DNA from: Halobacteriovoraceae bacterium
Lineage (GTDB): Bacteria; Bdellovibrionota; Bacteriovoracia; Bacteriovoracales; Bacteriovoracaceae
Direction of reading: 5' to 3'
Length of the DNA stretch: 64,000 nucleotides
NCBI GenBank assembly: GCA_002707495.1
Contig: PAMZ01000003.1
Coordinates: 310,001 to 374,000 of the forward strand
Part shown: positions 17,279 through 27,200 of the stretch, piece after piece
Numbering within the stretch: the first letter of the stretch is position 1
Layout of the letters: each line of letters opens with the position of its first letter
Translations under genes and position numbers: made by a program
Notes under the pieces: model-generated
Database searches by the model: none
The model's input: the letters and a program-made list of their open reading frames with translations, nothing else
What the model was told of the DNA's origin: nothing

Positions 17279-19392
17279 TGAAATCGAAGGTGTTCTATCC
17301 CATTATTCAAGCTCGGAACTAGAAAACCATTTGAAATAGGTACAAGAGAAGAAAAATGCATTTGCCCTTGAATTTTTTCTTTTGTAAGCAAATTCCCATT
17401 TAAAGTATCTATAAAATAAATATACGATGTATTTGTGCCGATATTAGTTGCATTAAAAACAGTAGTATATGAGTCCTGTTTTTGATGAACTACTGTTATC
17501 AGGGAGCTTTTATTCAATTGCTCTCCCTCTCCTCCCTTGAAGGTCCAGACTTTTTGGTACTTTAAAGTAGAATCTACTTTAAATCCATGCAGGCTGAAAC
17601 TATTGGTTATATTTTTAACTCTTGAATATCTTTGCAACCTGACAAAAGAATCTTCAGGAAAGTTAGTACAATCAATATTCTTTGGATCATTTTTAGCATA
17701 ATATTTGAAAGAGCCCACTTTAAAGGGAACCAAATGGCTATTCTTGCGAGAAGTACTAACCTTTTGATCATTGATAAAAAAGTCAAATAGGCCGCTATAA
17801 TACTGAAAGGCTGAAACATGCATCGACATAAGTTGGTACCCTTTCAAAGCGGGACCGGAGCCCTCTACCTCATAGCCCGCTCTTTTTAAGTTTTTAAAAG
17901 GGATTTTCTGATCCTTCACGGCAGTCAGTAATGGGATTTCACTCACTTGATTGAGCTCCTTTAGGCTCTGAGTCTCAAAAACAGCAGTATTCTTGGCCAA
18001 GAATGAGCGATCTAAAATTGCCCCTGAATAATACATTGAAACTGGATTCGTCCCTTTTTTTGCTATGAGTCCTAAACATTCAACTTTGCTAAAACCTCGA
18101 AGCAATAAATCCTCTTCAACTTCTTTCGTTCCCAAGGAATCTTCTCTAAATACCTTATTAAGACCACTTCTAACTCTTCCATTAATCCCAAAAACTGCAT
18201 GAATCCCTTCTCCAGTTTTAATAAGACTCCCACCAGAGTAAGTTTGACCTGTTACTCCCCCATGAACTTCCTCTCCAGACAGACTAACTCGCTTTTTAAT
18301 TTTATTTTGACTCATTCTAAAAGGATTAAAAAAGTAAATATCTCCGGATTTATCTCTAAAACTGCCTAGAAATGTTCCTTGATCAATCTCTATAATATTT
18401 GGGTAGCTATTTCCAAACTCTTTATTCGTGATAAAACATTCATGATATCCCTCCAAATCTTTAGACAAGTAACCTTTAACTTTAAAACTATCCCCATCCA
18501 AGAGTACGAGAGAGCAACCATAGTTATCTTTTGTCGGAAAACTGGGTCCATTAGCAACGGGGACTAAAAGGTCATTTGACTTTAGTAGAGTTATGGCCCC
18601 CCCTGCTAGATAAACTCCAGAATTAAACCCTGTATAAGGAAGGTCTTTATCAGATTTGCTCGTAAAAAACGTTTTGAGTCCTGTATCTTGATCAAAAAGA
18701 CCATTTTGATTTCTTAGTATTATCGCAACAACTGCACCCGTTAGCCCCTGCGTCTGACCGTAAAAGTCCCTCTTTGGTCTCTTCGAAAGAGGGTCTCGCC
18801 CTGTCGCTAATCCAAAAAAGATATAAGGTTGCTCTGAAATTTCATTGAGACCTAATGCAGTTCGAATAAGTATATGATCCATATTTTTATGTTTAAATTC
18901 GCTTCCATAAATTTCTTCAAGAGAAAAATTTCGTCTATCTAAGATTTTCCCATTCATACCTACAGCAATTGCTACAGGATGAGAGCTACCTTCTCTTACC
19001 AGAATATAAATGATTCGTTTTTTTTTACTGTAAACAGGAGTTACTAGTAAAAAACCTGGAAGATCGATTTCCCAAACAATTTTTTTAGTTTTTGGGTTAA
19101 TCGCTCGAAGTGTTTTCTCTTTGGTACCAAACACAACAATAAACTCTTTGTTTCTTCTTTTAAGATAAAGTGGCATATGCTTCAAAGCATCCCTTCCCCA
19201 CACAGGTGATGAGTTTATCATCTTCGAATAATTATCTATTTGATGATCAACTCGAATGGCTCCAGAGCGATGCGAATCAAAAGCGAAGGTTGTAACCTCT
19301 GAACTTCCCTCGATTGATTTTTGAAAAATAGATTCGCAATTTATGAGCAAAGGTAGAATGATAAGAAAGCGGATAAGAAGCATCATTCTCAT
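17272..19392 (-). CDS. Lipoprotein with PQQ-propeller-like repeats
   Basis: 706 residues. The N-terminus has a lipobox ending LLINC (C19), so the protein is lipid-anchored in the envelope. The first half contains blade-like segments of the PQQ/quinoprotein type: VVFGTKEKTLRAINPKTKKI, IVWEIDLPGFLLVTPVYS and further turns. Later parts contain similar beta-rich segments, including YIYFIDTLNGNLL near the end. Such propellers act as quinoprotein dehydrogenases or as scaffolds; I see no clear catalytic Asp/Ca site, so a scaffold is as likely. Its ATG overlaps the stop of the HTTM-like gene by one base (TAATG), so the two are coupled. Confidence 0.75.
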   Translation of the reverse strand: MRMMLLIRFLIILPLLINCESIFQKSIEGSSEVTTFAFDSHRSGAIRVDHQIDNYSKMINSSPVWGRDALKHMPLYLKRRNKEFIVVFGTKEKTLRAINPKTKKIVWEIDLPGFLLVTPVYSKKKRIIYILVREGSSHPVAIAVGMNGKILDRRNFSLEEIYGSEFKHKNMDHILIRTALGLNEISEQPYIFFGLATGRDPLSKRPKRDFYGQTQGLTGAVVAIILRNQNGLFDQDTGLKTFFTSKSDKDLPYTGFNSGVYLAGGAITLLKSNDLLVPVANGPSFPTKDNYGCSLVLLDGDSFKVKGYLSKDLEGYHECFITNKEFGNSYPNIIEIDQGTFLGSFRDKSGDIYFFNPFRMSQNKIKKRVSLSGEEVHGGVTGQTYSGGSLIKTGEGIHAVFGINGRVRSGLNKVFREDSLGTKEVEEDLLLRGFSKVECLGLIAKKGTNPVSMYYSGAILDRSFLAKNTAVFETQSLKELNQVSEIPLLTAVKDQKIPFKNLKRAGYEVEGSGPALKGYQLMSMHVSAFQYYSGLFDFFINDQKVSTSRKNSHLVPFKVGSFKYYAKNDPKNIDCTNFPEDSFVRLQRYSRVKNITNSFSLHGFKVDSTLKYQKVWTFKGGEGEQLNKSSLITVVHQKQDSYTTVFNATNIGTNTSYIYFIDTLNGNLLTKEKIQGQMHFSSLVPISNGFLVPSLNNGIEHLRFQN

Positions 19393-20288
19393 TATGCTGG
19401 ATTATTAACTCTAATAAAAGTTTTAATTTTTTCTAAAACGAGGGTGAAAAAATATGCACTACATATTAGAAAATGTGGTGTCAAAAAATTCACATCCATA
19501 GTGAGAAAGATGCAATAGTGAAAGACAAATAGACTAATCCAAATAATCCATCGTAAAAAAGGGACTAACAGTCCAAATACAAGAAAACACTCAAGCAAGA
19601 TTGTAAGCCAACTTAATACCAATGATAAATTAAAATCGATAACTAAATATTTTGCATAGTGATTGTCAGTTATCAAATACTTTTTAAGCATAAATGCCTG
19701 TAAAGTGTATCCATTCATCCAGCGCAATCCAGAAACAGCTAATTTACAATATCCAGCCCCAAAGTAGGCTGAGCAAATTGTCAGTAAAATGAGTACTTCT
19801 TCCCATTTTTTGGAACTTAAATTAGTCTTGAGTTTCAAACCAGTGGGGGTAATTTTTATGTTATCTATTGAAGGGAGTGCAGTCATCACAGACAATAGCA
19901 TCAAAACCATATTATGATTGTGCCACACCGAAGTTGAATAAGGCGATTTAGCTATTCCTAAGTAGTTTCCCATAAATAAGAAGTAAAGCACCGTAGAAAA
20001 TAAAAGAAAAACTCTCGACTTTATGCCTAGAAAACTTAAAAACAAAGTGAAAATCAAAGAATAGTAGAGAATCCAATTGGTAGCTTGACTCCATTTTTCA
20101 ATTGAGAATAGTTCGAATATAGAAATAGGATTAGTCGCTTGTGTGTAAGGTGTAAAAACATAGTTTTGATTTAACATAAGGTGGATCAAGACAAAAGCTA
20201 TCGCTATCATTCGAAAGTAACTTATTCTATTCTTTTGTATTTCTCGCTCAAAAAATGTCATAGGTTCTAATAACTTCCTTGTGCTCAT
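19392..20288 (-). CDS. HTTM-like polytopic membrane protein
   Basis: About 298 residues with seven or so transmembrane segments. The N-terminal FFEREIQKNRISYFRMI leading into helices, and the WMNGYTLQAFMLKKY and LLECFLVFGLLVP segments, resemble the HTTM domain of bacterial relatives of vitamin K-dependent gamma-carboxylase. Whether it carboxylates anything is unknown; bacterial members are mostly uncharacterised. The start is uncertain: ATG 20288 is given, with TTG 20306 and ATG 20261 also in frame, none with a good ribosome-binding site. It overlaps the upstream small-protein gene and is coupled to the downstream lipoprotein. Confidence 0.7.
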   Translation of the reverse strand: MSTRKLLEPMTFFEREIQKNRISYFRMIAIAFVLIHLMLNQNYVFTPYTQATNPISIFELFSIEKWSQATNWILYYSLIFTLFLSFLGIKSRVFLLFSTVLYFLFMGNYLGIAKSPYSTSVWHNHNMVLMLLSVMTALPSIDNIKITPTGLKLKTNLSSKKWEEVLILLTICSAYFGAGYCKLAVSGLRWMNGYTLQAFMLKKYLITDNHYAKYLVIDFNLSLVLSWLTILLECFLVFGLLVPFLRWIIWISLFVFHYCIFLTMDVNFLTPHFLICSAYFFTLVLEKIKTFIRVNNPA

Positions 20289-20709
20289 AAATTTGATTTT
20301 TTTCAACTCTATCCAAAGACTTCCTAATCAACTGAACTTTACAAGGGCAATTTTTTACAAATGACTTAAAAGATTTACTTGATCGAATAGAATTTAATAT
20401 TTTGTCTATTTCGACCTCATTATGAGAGTAGAAGGCTCTCGATATCTGAGAGTTAAATCCAACCGCAGAGAATCCGATTTTTTCAAGAAATTTTTCTCTA
20501 CTATTTCGAGATTGACTCAGCAGTCTAAGATCAAACACCGCAGTGTCTTCTGGATTATAGGCGTATGTGAAAACACCCCAATCTGTAAAAGGCCAATATT
20601 CAACCCTTAGAAAGATTGATCCATAGAAAACTAAGATAAAAGAAAAAAAAGTGACTTTGTTGCTCACATTTGAAGTATAAAGGGAGTTCTGGTTTTGACA
20701 ATGCCTCAT
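20248..20709 (-). CDS. Small membrane-anchored protein, first gene of the HTTM operon
   Basis: 153 residues from ATG 20709, with AAAGG six bases upstream. One transmembrane helix near residues 17-33 is followed by a soluble part of about 115 residues with a CPC motif (FVKNCPCKVQL). WPFTDWGVFTY after the helix looks like a conserved aromatic patch. The 3' end overlaps the HTTM-like gene. Likely a partner of it in a complex; no family recognised. Confidence 0.65.
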   Translation of the reverse strand: MRHCQNQNSLYTSNVSNKVTFFSFILVFYGSIFLRVEYWPFTDWGVFTYAYNPEDTAVFDLRLLSQSRNSREKFLEKIGFSAVGFNSQISRAFYSHNEVEIDKILNSIRSSKSFKSFVKNCPCKVQLIRKSLDRVEKNQIYEHKEVIRTYDIF

Positions 20710-20832
20710 ACCCAACCTTTCTACTCTTTTATGACACGTTAATACGTTAGAAAAACCAGAGAAAATAATTCTTCTTATTCTCTAAAATGAAAAATTCGTT
20801 TATTCTTTAAAAGGAATTCACTAGGAGATTAT

Positions 20833-21408
20833 ATGAAAAGTACATTGAAATTACTGGTTTTGTCATTGGTTTTAACTTTAACGAGTGTGCAGACTTCAAC
20901 TGCAGCTGTCGGTATCAGTTATGGTTTGGGTGCACCCTATGTATCACAACCAGGACTTGACTTAACTTTAAGCGATAGTTTTTCGATCGTTGCCAGAGCT
21001 AATAGCTTTGGAATTGACCTGGGCGAAGCCTCTGTTGACTTAAATATGCCTGAAGTATCAGTTTTATGGCATCCATTCTCAGGAAGTTTCTTTCTTGGTT
21101 TAGGAGTTGGTTCGCAAACTTTAGATGTTTCTTCAACAAACGCAGTATCAGGGTTAACGGCTTCAACTGAAGTAACGACAACCGCCATGCTGGCTAAATT
21201 AGGCTGGATGTGGGGTAAAGGTAATGGCGGATTTTGGGGCGGAATGGATGTGACATTTGTTTCTCCATCAAGCTCTGACTATGAAATCGAGGCACCTGGT
21301 TTAGCGACGACTTCTGAAGAGTATCAAGATGTTGAGGATGCAGCTGAGCAGTTCGGAGAGACAGCTTATGTAAACTTCACATTCTTAAGACTTGGTTACC
21401 TTTTCTAA
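20833..21408 (+). CDS. Outer-membrane beta-barrel-like protein
   Basis: 191 residues with a signal peptide (cleavage near STAA). The mature protein alternates polar and hydrophobic residues in short strands (GISYGLGAPYV, FFLGLGVGSQTLDV, NFTFLRLGYLF) and ends in Phe, the usual C-terminal signature of outer-membrane barrels. AGGAG precedes the ATG. A terminator follows the stop, and the gene looks monocistronic. No defined channel or enzyme family is visible. Confidence 0.75.
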   Translation: MKSTLKLLVLSLVLTLTSVQTSTAAVGISYGLGAPYVSQPGLDLTLSDSFSIVARANSFGIDLGEASVDLNMPEVSVLWHPFSGSFFLGLGVGSQTLDVSSTNAVSGLTASTEVTTTAMLAKLGWMWGKGNGGFWGGMDVTFVSPSSSDYEIEAPGLATTSEEYQDVEDAAEQFGETAYVNFTFLRLGYLF

Positions 21409-21422
21409 GATATTTTAATTGA

Positions 21423-21445
21423 GGGCACTCTTTAGTGCCCTTTTT
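21423..21445 (+). terminator. Rho-independent terminator
   Basis: GGGCACT (21423-21429) and AGTGCCC (21434-21440) form a seven-base GC-rich stem with a four-base loop, followed by TTTTTA. It lies 15 bases after the stop of the outer-membrane protein gene. Confidence 0.88.
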
Positions 21446-21447
21446 AC

Positions 21448-22455
21448 TTAGAAAAAATAAGTTAATCCCAGACTCAAATCATCCAGAAGATAATAATTAT
21501 AAAACCCTCCCACTACTAATCCAAAGGGTAGTGCATATTGGGCTCCCAAAAAGACATCGTCTTTTCTTTTTTGCGTGAGAAAGATCTCTTCTTCACTATC
21601 GTAAACTTCTTTAAAAGACTCCTCAAAACGCTTACCATACGAGAAAATCCAACGCCGATAAAAATAGCTCATATTCCACACAGTAGAATAACTTGGTTCA
21701 ATTGCTTCATCTTCATACTCTGTTTTTAAAGTGATATAGTCAAAAGCCAGAACTGAAAATTTCAACCCGTAAACAAAACTCGTTACCCGGTAGCGATATT
21801 CATAAAGAGAGTTAGATCCAAATATGACGGACGTGGCGTTACCTTCTTGGTCAAAAATTTGTCCTTCTCTATCTCTAAGATCCTGATAATAAACATCATT
21901 ATATTGAGAAACACCTAGGCTTAGAATTTTATTCCAAGTTAATGTAAGGCCGCCTCCAAAGTGATCTTCTTCTAATTCAAGATGGCGCCTCCACATTCCA
22001 CCAATATCTAAAGAAAGACCTCTTTTTTCATCTCCTCCAAAAAGGTTAACACCGCCAGAAAAGGCCCATTTCTCCTCTTTGAATCTTTCTAGGGCCATAA
22101 CTCTACGCCGATAATTTTGACTATCCTCTACGGCTAAATTACCAAAAAAAGTCCCATCATTTGGACTACTAGCAACAGCCCCTCCGACCCTTCCGGTTCC
22201 ATAGACTAGTCCTAGCTGACTTTCATTTCCAAAGGTTATGCTCTCAACCCCCCAACCTTTATTTAAAGCGATAGCTGCAGGATTAGAAAAGGCTGCAGCA
22301 TTAACGGAGGGAAGAGATGCTCCTGCACTCCTGGAAAGACCTCTTTTAGAATTATTACAATTATCAAGTTTTAATACCTTGCAAATATTAGGCTGCTGAG
22401 ACTTAAATGTGCCACAAGACTGCAATAAGAAAAGTACAATGATTGCTAATTTCAT
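21448..22455 (-). CDS. Lipid-anchored outer-membrane beta-barrel-like protein
   Basis: 335 residues. The N-terminus has a lipobox ending LLQSC (C14). After a short linker, AAFSNPAAIALNKGWGVE resembles the start of OmpP1/FadL- or PorV-type barrels, and the rest is amphipathic strands ending LSLGLTYFF, a barrel-type C-terminus. A barrel with a lipobox is uncommon. Its start overlaps by four bases the stop of the frameshifted membrane protein gene upstream, so the two form an operon. Function unknown. Confidence 0.68.
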   Translation of the reverse strand: MKLAIIVLFLLQSCGTFKSQQPNICKVLKLDNCNNSKRGLSRSAGASLPSVNAAAFSNPAAIALNKGWGVESITFGNESQLGLVYGTGRVGGAVASSPNDGTFFGNLAVEDSQNYRRRVMALERFKEEKWAFSGGVNLFGGDEKRGLSLDIGGMWRRHLELEEDHFGGGLTLTWNKILSLGVSQYNDVYYQDLRDREGQIFDQEGNATSVIFGSNSLYEYRYRVTSFVYGLKFSVLAFDYITLKTEYEDEAIEPSYSTVWNMSYFYRRWIFSYGKRFEESFKEVYDSEEEIFLTQKRKDDVFLGAQYALPFGLVVGGFYNYYLLDDLSLGLTYFF

Positions 22456-23461
22456 AACTTTATAGAACTAGCCTTGTATATAAGTTGTGATTCTGGATGA
22501 GATTTACGCCAAATCATTCCATCAAAAATATAGTGGCCAAGTGTGGGCAAAAGATAAAAACCAATCAAAAGGTGAGATAAGAAGTTTGTCTCATATAAAT
22601 ATCGATTTGAAATATCAAGATAGTTCTCTTCCAAAAAATATTCTAGAGGTCCCACCACCAAAACAAAAACGAAAAGAAAAAGACTTGTCTTGGTGAGAGT
22701 TTTAAAGCGATTAGGCTGAGTTTTTGAGAGTCCCTCTTGCATTATGGCGAGATAACCCATGCCATGAGAAAAAACAATGACTGATATTGCCTCCAATGCT
22801 TTCACTTCAGGTATGAGTAATAATCCATAAATTAGAATATGACTCAATATAAAAACAAAGCTTGGCCTGCAAAGTCGTTTTAGCCTAGCAAAAATGAGAA
22901 AGCCACCTAGTAAAAGAAGTTGAAGAATTTGAAAGATCAAAAAAATATTTTTTTTCTGGATAAAGAAATAAGTCTGAGCCTGTGTAGTAGAAAACTTTCA
23001 AATTGTCTCTAAAGTGCATCCCAATAAAAGGAATTAAGTTTGAGAGATAGATGAACCAGGTCGCCATTTTTAAATATTGATTATTTTTAAGTTCGTACCA
23101 TTTCAAAATTCCATAATTCTGTCTCAAATAATGAAAAAAAGTGAAATAGATCACCATGCTAAAAAGATAGGGTATCTTTAGAACTTGCCAAAGAAAAACA
23201 ACCACTAAGACTATTAAAAGAAGACGGTAGTATAACCCCCAGCCTATACTCCTTTTTCTCGTGAAAAACTGTTCTGAAAATAGTGGTATAGGCATGGCCT
23301 GAATCTAAAAAAAGAATGGCAAGTAATGCCAACTCAACACTTCTCTCTCCCACGAAGTTCATTAACAGGAAAATCAAAGGTCCTGATAAAATAATGAAAA
23401 AAGCATCCTTTTTCCAAGAATTTAAAATCCACATACGCTTATTTTGACATAAATTTAGCAT
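22452..23461 (-). pseudogene. Polytopic His/Asp-motif membrane protein, broken by two frameshifts
   Basis: Three overlapping reading pieces (23461-23159, 23295-22885, 22940-22452) read in order as one membrane protein of about 335 residues. Its paralogue at 40358-41377 has the same motifs in the same order: DSGHAYTT here versus DSAHVYTT there, HYLRQNYG versus HFIKQQVG, FSHGMGYL versus LQHGLPYL, and HYIFDGMIW versus HYAYDSFLW. Both breaks shift the frame in the same sense, equal to one extra base, and lie beside homopolymers: T5 at 23253-23257 and the A7/T8 pair at 22939-22955. So it is either a young pseudogene or two assembly indels. The conserved His and Asp residues at membrane helices suggest a metal-binding membrane enzyme. 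Confidence 0.75.
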
Positions 23462-23543
23462 AAAGCCATGCTTGCAGCGGGTTTAAAAGCTACAAGTTTA
23501 GGATATAATTAGAAGGTAAGGTTATTTTTAGTCAGGAGAATAG

Positions 23544-24257
23544 ATGAATCCTATCTCAAGGTTTTTTAAGGATGAAAAAGATTCTGAAGTGCGAAAGAAT
23601 TTTCGCTTGATGAGTCCGGTACTTGAACGAATTAGTTTTCAATATAACCATCACACATATCAAGTCTCAAATCTATCTTTGGGAGGGATGGGAATAGTTA
23701 TCCCTGAAAATCATCGATTTCCCTTAGGAGGGCAGCTAAGCGGAGCCATTTTATTTGGTGAAGAAGTTTGTCCCGTAAAGATTGAGTTTGTCCATATCAC
23801 GAACGATATTTTAGGCGCTAAAGTGATTGATAATCAAACTCAATTTGCTCAAAGACTCCACCAATATTTTGAAAGTGAATTTGAAGGGTTAAAAGTCAAG
23901 AAAATGGACGAAGCCAAACTTAATCCCAGGAAAGAGGGAAAACCTCATTGGTTTTATTCAGACCCTCAGCATGAGCTTTTTTTTCTTACGGATGACCAGG
24001 GAATCAATTTTTTTCAACTCAACTTCCAAGGACTGATAATTGAAATGAATCTAAATGGAAATATTACCTTCGGGGAAGTTAAAGAGGAAAACCAAAAGAA
24101 AGTGAAAGGAAGTGATCTGATTGTTGGTACAGAAGAGAAAATGGATGTGGTCTCTTATGCCATTAGGTTTCTACAATACATTGAAGATCTTGAAGAAGAA
24201 TACAAAACTTTTATAAAAGAAAGAATTGAAAAAGCTTATTCTGCAAAGAAAAGATAG
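23544..24257 (+). CDS. PilZ-domain protein
   Basis: 237 residues, cytoplasmic. Residues about 15-110 are PilZ: an Arg-containing N-terminal segment (VRKNFRLMSP) followed by VSNLSLGGMGI, the NxSxxG cyclic-di-GMP loop. The first motif is less canonical than RxxxR, so binding should be tested. The C-terminal half, residues 130-237, is alpha/beta with no recognised family. AGGAG precedes the ATG. Probably a c-di-GMP effector of motility or surface behaviour; no neighbour indicates its target. Confidence 0.85.
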   Translation: MNPISRFFKDEKDSEVRKNFRLMSPVLERISFQYNHHTYQVSNLSLGGMGIVIPENHRFPLGGQLSGAILFGEEVCPVKIEFVHITNDILGAKVIDNQTQFAQRLHQYFESEFEGLKVKKMDEAKLNPRKEGKPHWFYSDPQHELFFLTDDQGINFFQLNFQGLIIEMNLNGNITFGEVKEENQKKVKGSDLIVGTEEKMDVVSYAIRFLQYIEDLEEEYKTFIKERIEKAYSAKKR

Positions 24258-24262
24258 TTAAT

Positions 24263-27200
24263 TTAGTCTCTATCCTGTAGAACTAAAAGACCATCTTCAA
24301 CCACCCAGTCATCATTATAGCTCCAATTATCGATCAAGTCTTCTATTGCTGTAAAAGCATCATTCGCTGCAGAAGCACCGGCTCCATTACCAGCTCCCGG
24401 TCCTGCAATAGCCGCTACCTCGGATTGATTAGGACCTGAGCCAGCTGTATTAGACCCGTAAATATCACCTGAGAAGGCTGCATTAATATTATTTTCCTCA
24501 ACTCTTGAAAAATCAATATAGAGGTCACGAAAATTATGAATTGAAGGATAGCCGTATTTACCGACCACACCACCAAAGGTGCCAGCTACTCCCGGTGCCG
24601 AAATATTATCAATTAAAGTCTCACTATAAGCATCAAAAGAAATATAAGATTCCTCGACACTTAACTGTGTATTTGAAACTATAGCTCCTATCATTCCTCC
24701 AATAATGGCTTCCGTATTATTTCCACTAGACAGTAAATAAGGAGTGACCGCAGTATTAGATATCCGAATCTCTCCTGTTCCTGCATTCGTTCTTCCAATT
24801 AATCCACCAACACTGGTCATACCACCGGTAGCCCCATTATCAGCTTGTACACTTCCATAAAAAGCAGAACCGTCCATTTCAACTACAGGATCATAAACTC
24901 CGGTGACAATATCACCAATCAATCCACCTGCAGACAAGACAGATAAAGCACCAGTATTGTTTATATCCACTAAATAAGCTCTTACAAATATACCATTATT
25001 ATCCTGACCACAATCAGGATCTCCGGCGGTCACTCGACCAATGATTCCCGCGGAATCGGTTTGAAGATCAAAAGAACTATTTTCGATATAAAGGGGGTAA
25101 TCTCTTAGACCGATTTTCCCACCACAAAGGATATTCACGACCCCTTTTTCGTTGAGATCAGCAGAAGTAAAATCTATATTATATAAAGTACCCGCGCCAA
25201 ATAAATTTCCTGAAAATTTGTTCGTCGTATTTCCTCCAAAAGGAACAAAGGGGCCACCAGAAAAATCGATTCCACCATCATTATCATTTATAACTTCAAA
25301 AGATTTTGTTAATAAAAATGCATCGGAACCAACTGCATTCCAATCATCTTTGGTTCGAAGTTCATAAGGATTAGCAATACTGCCCGCTAATAGTCTTGGA
25401 ACTTCAGTAAAAGTCCAAGTACCTGCGGCATAGTCAGCTAAGGGAGTGCCCGATTCGTCTTTTTCTATTCCCACCTCTTGCCATTTTTGTAAAAATAATT
25501 GCTGACAACTTCCATTGAAAACCGAGAAAGGTCCACTTAATCCAGTACAATCTGTATCGCCTAATTTAGAAGCTGTGATTTCTGTGCCATCTGTCCACCC
25601 AGCGGCTTGATCAGTTGGACATAAGTCATTTACAGTGTTAGTTAAATCCCCTCCATTAAGCGAGACTTTACCCAGGAACTCCACCACAATTGGAAGATCT
25701 GTTCCTGGCGAAGGATTGAAACAAGCTCCGGCTAATGCCCCACAACCATCGCTAGCATTTTGGCAATTTATAGCACCGATTTCAGAGTCTAGATCTGCCT
25801 CGATATCTAAATACTTTATGGTATGTGTGTCAGCACTTGGATCGGCTAATAACTCTCCAAAAGCCCCTCCAATTCTTCCACCATCAACTCTTATTTTCAT
25901 GGTAGCTTGGTCTTCTGTAACCCAAGAATAATCAAGTCTTCCGGAATGACCGCCAGCTTTCTCCGCTGCCTCTATTGAGCCATATATGGTATTGAATCTC
26001 GTACTCACTTGAGCTACTTTTCCAAATAATCCGCCTCTGTAAAAATTCACTGCATCGCCTGAAACAGTCCCATTTTGCTCATCTCTTAAAATAGCATAAA
26101 CGAGATTACCCTTTATTGTGTAATCTCCTTCATTGGTATAGTTTGAAGGGGCTGTATTAGGCTCATGTGCTCCCACAAGTCCGCCATGATTAGTTCCTCG
26201 AGTGTAGGTTTCCATTTCGACCCGACTATCATAAATTCGAAGTGATGGTGCTCCTTCATAATAATACCAACCGACAACTCCCCCAAGATTATTAACCTGA
26301 CTAAATTGTTCAGAACCCTCATCACCAATTTTTAGTTTTGAGACAACACCTTTTACATCGAGATTTGGCGCTACAGAATTTGAAAAAACAAGCCCTATAA
26401 CTCCACCGACTCCCATTGCTGGTGCTCCCGCAGCGGTATAAACCACATCTGCATGAGAGTTTTGTATACTGACTCGTTGTTCAGTAAGAGCAGAAGGTTC
26501 ATACTTTCCAACTAAACCGCCGGCATTACTTTGAGCGACTAAATCCAACTTCACTCTATTATTGCTTCTGATTTCTCCGTAATTCATGGTTCCAATAAGT
26601 CCGCCAGCGGAATGTTCAGGGTCGGCACCTGCATTAATGAGTATACGACCTGAATCATCGTTGAGATCTATAACCTTCTGTCCATTAGCATCGGTAGTAT
26701 AGATATAACCAAGGGAATTTTCTTCAAACGCTAAATTACCATATACAGAACCTGTATTGTTATAATATATCTCGCCTATAAGTCCTCCATAATGAGAAGT
26801 TCCAGTACTAGCTGAGATAATATCACTAGAAGTTATATCAATTTTTCTGATAAATAGAGATTCATTCGCATTGGGAGCATCAAAATTAATATAGCCTACA
26901 AGTAAGCCTATTCTATTAAGACCTGCACTACTATTATCCAGAATCTGGCTATTTTCTATTCTGATTCGATCAATTTCAATTTCATCATTACCAGCACCAT
27001 CATCTATGATTTCTTTGGCAAGAATTCCAAAATGAACGCCGTCGGTGTTATTTTCAATATCAGCAGCATCGATAACAATATCACTAATTCTCATGCGTTC
27101 GGATCTAGTAGAAGTTATCGTTTCAAACAGGGGACTGGTAATCCCGGTTAAGGTATAATTATTTCCTCGAAGATCTCCACCAAAGCTACCTGTAATCGTA

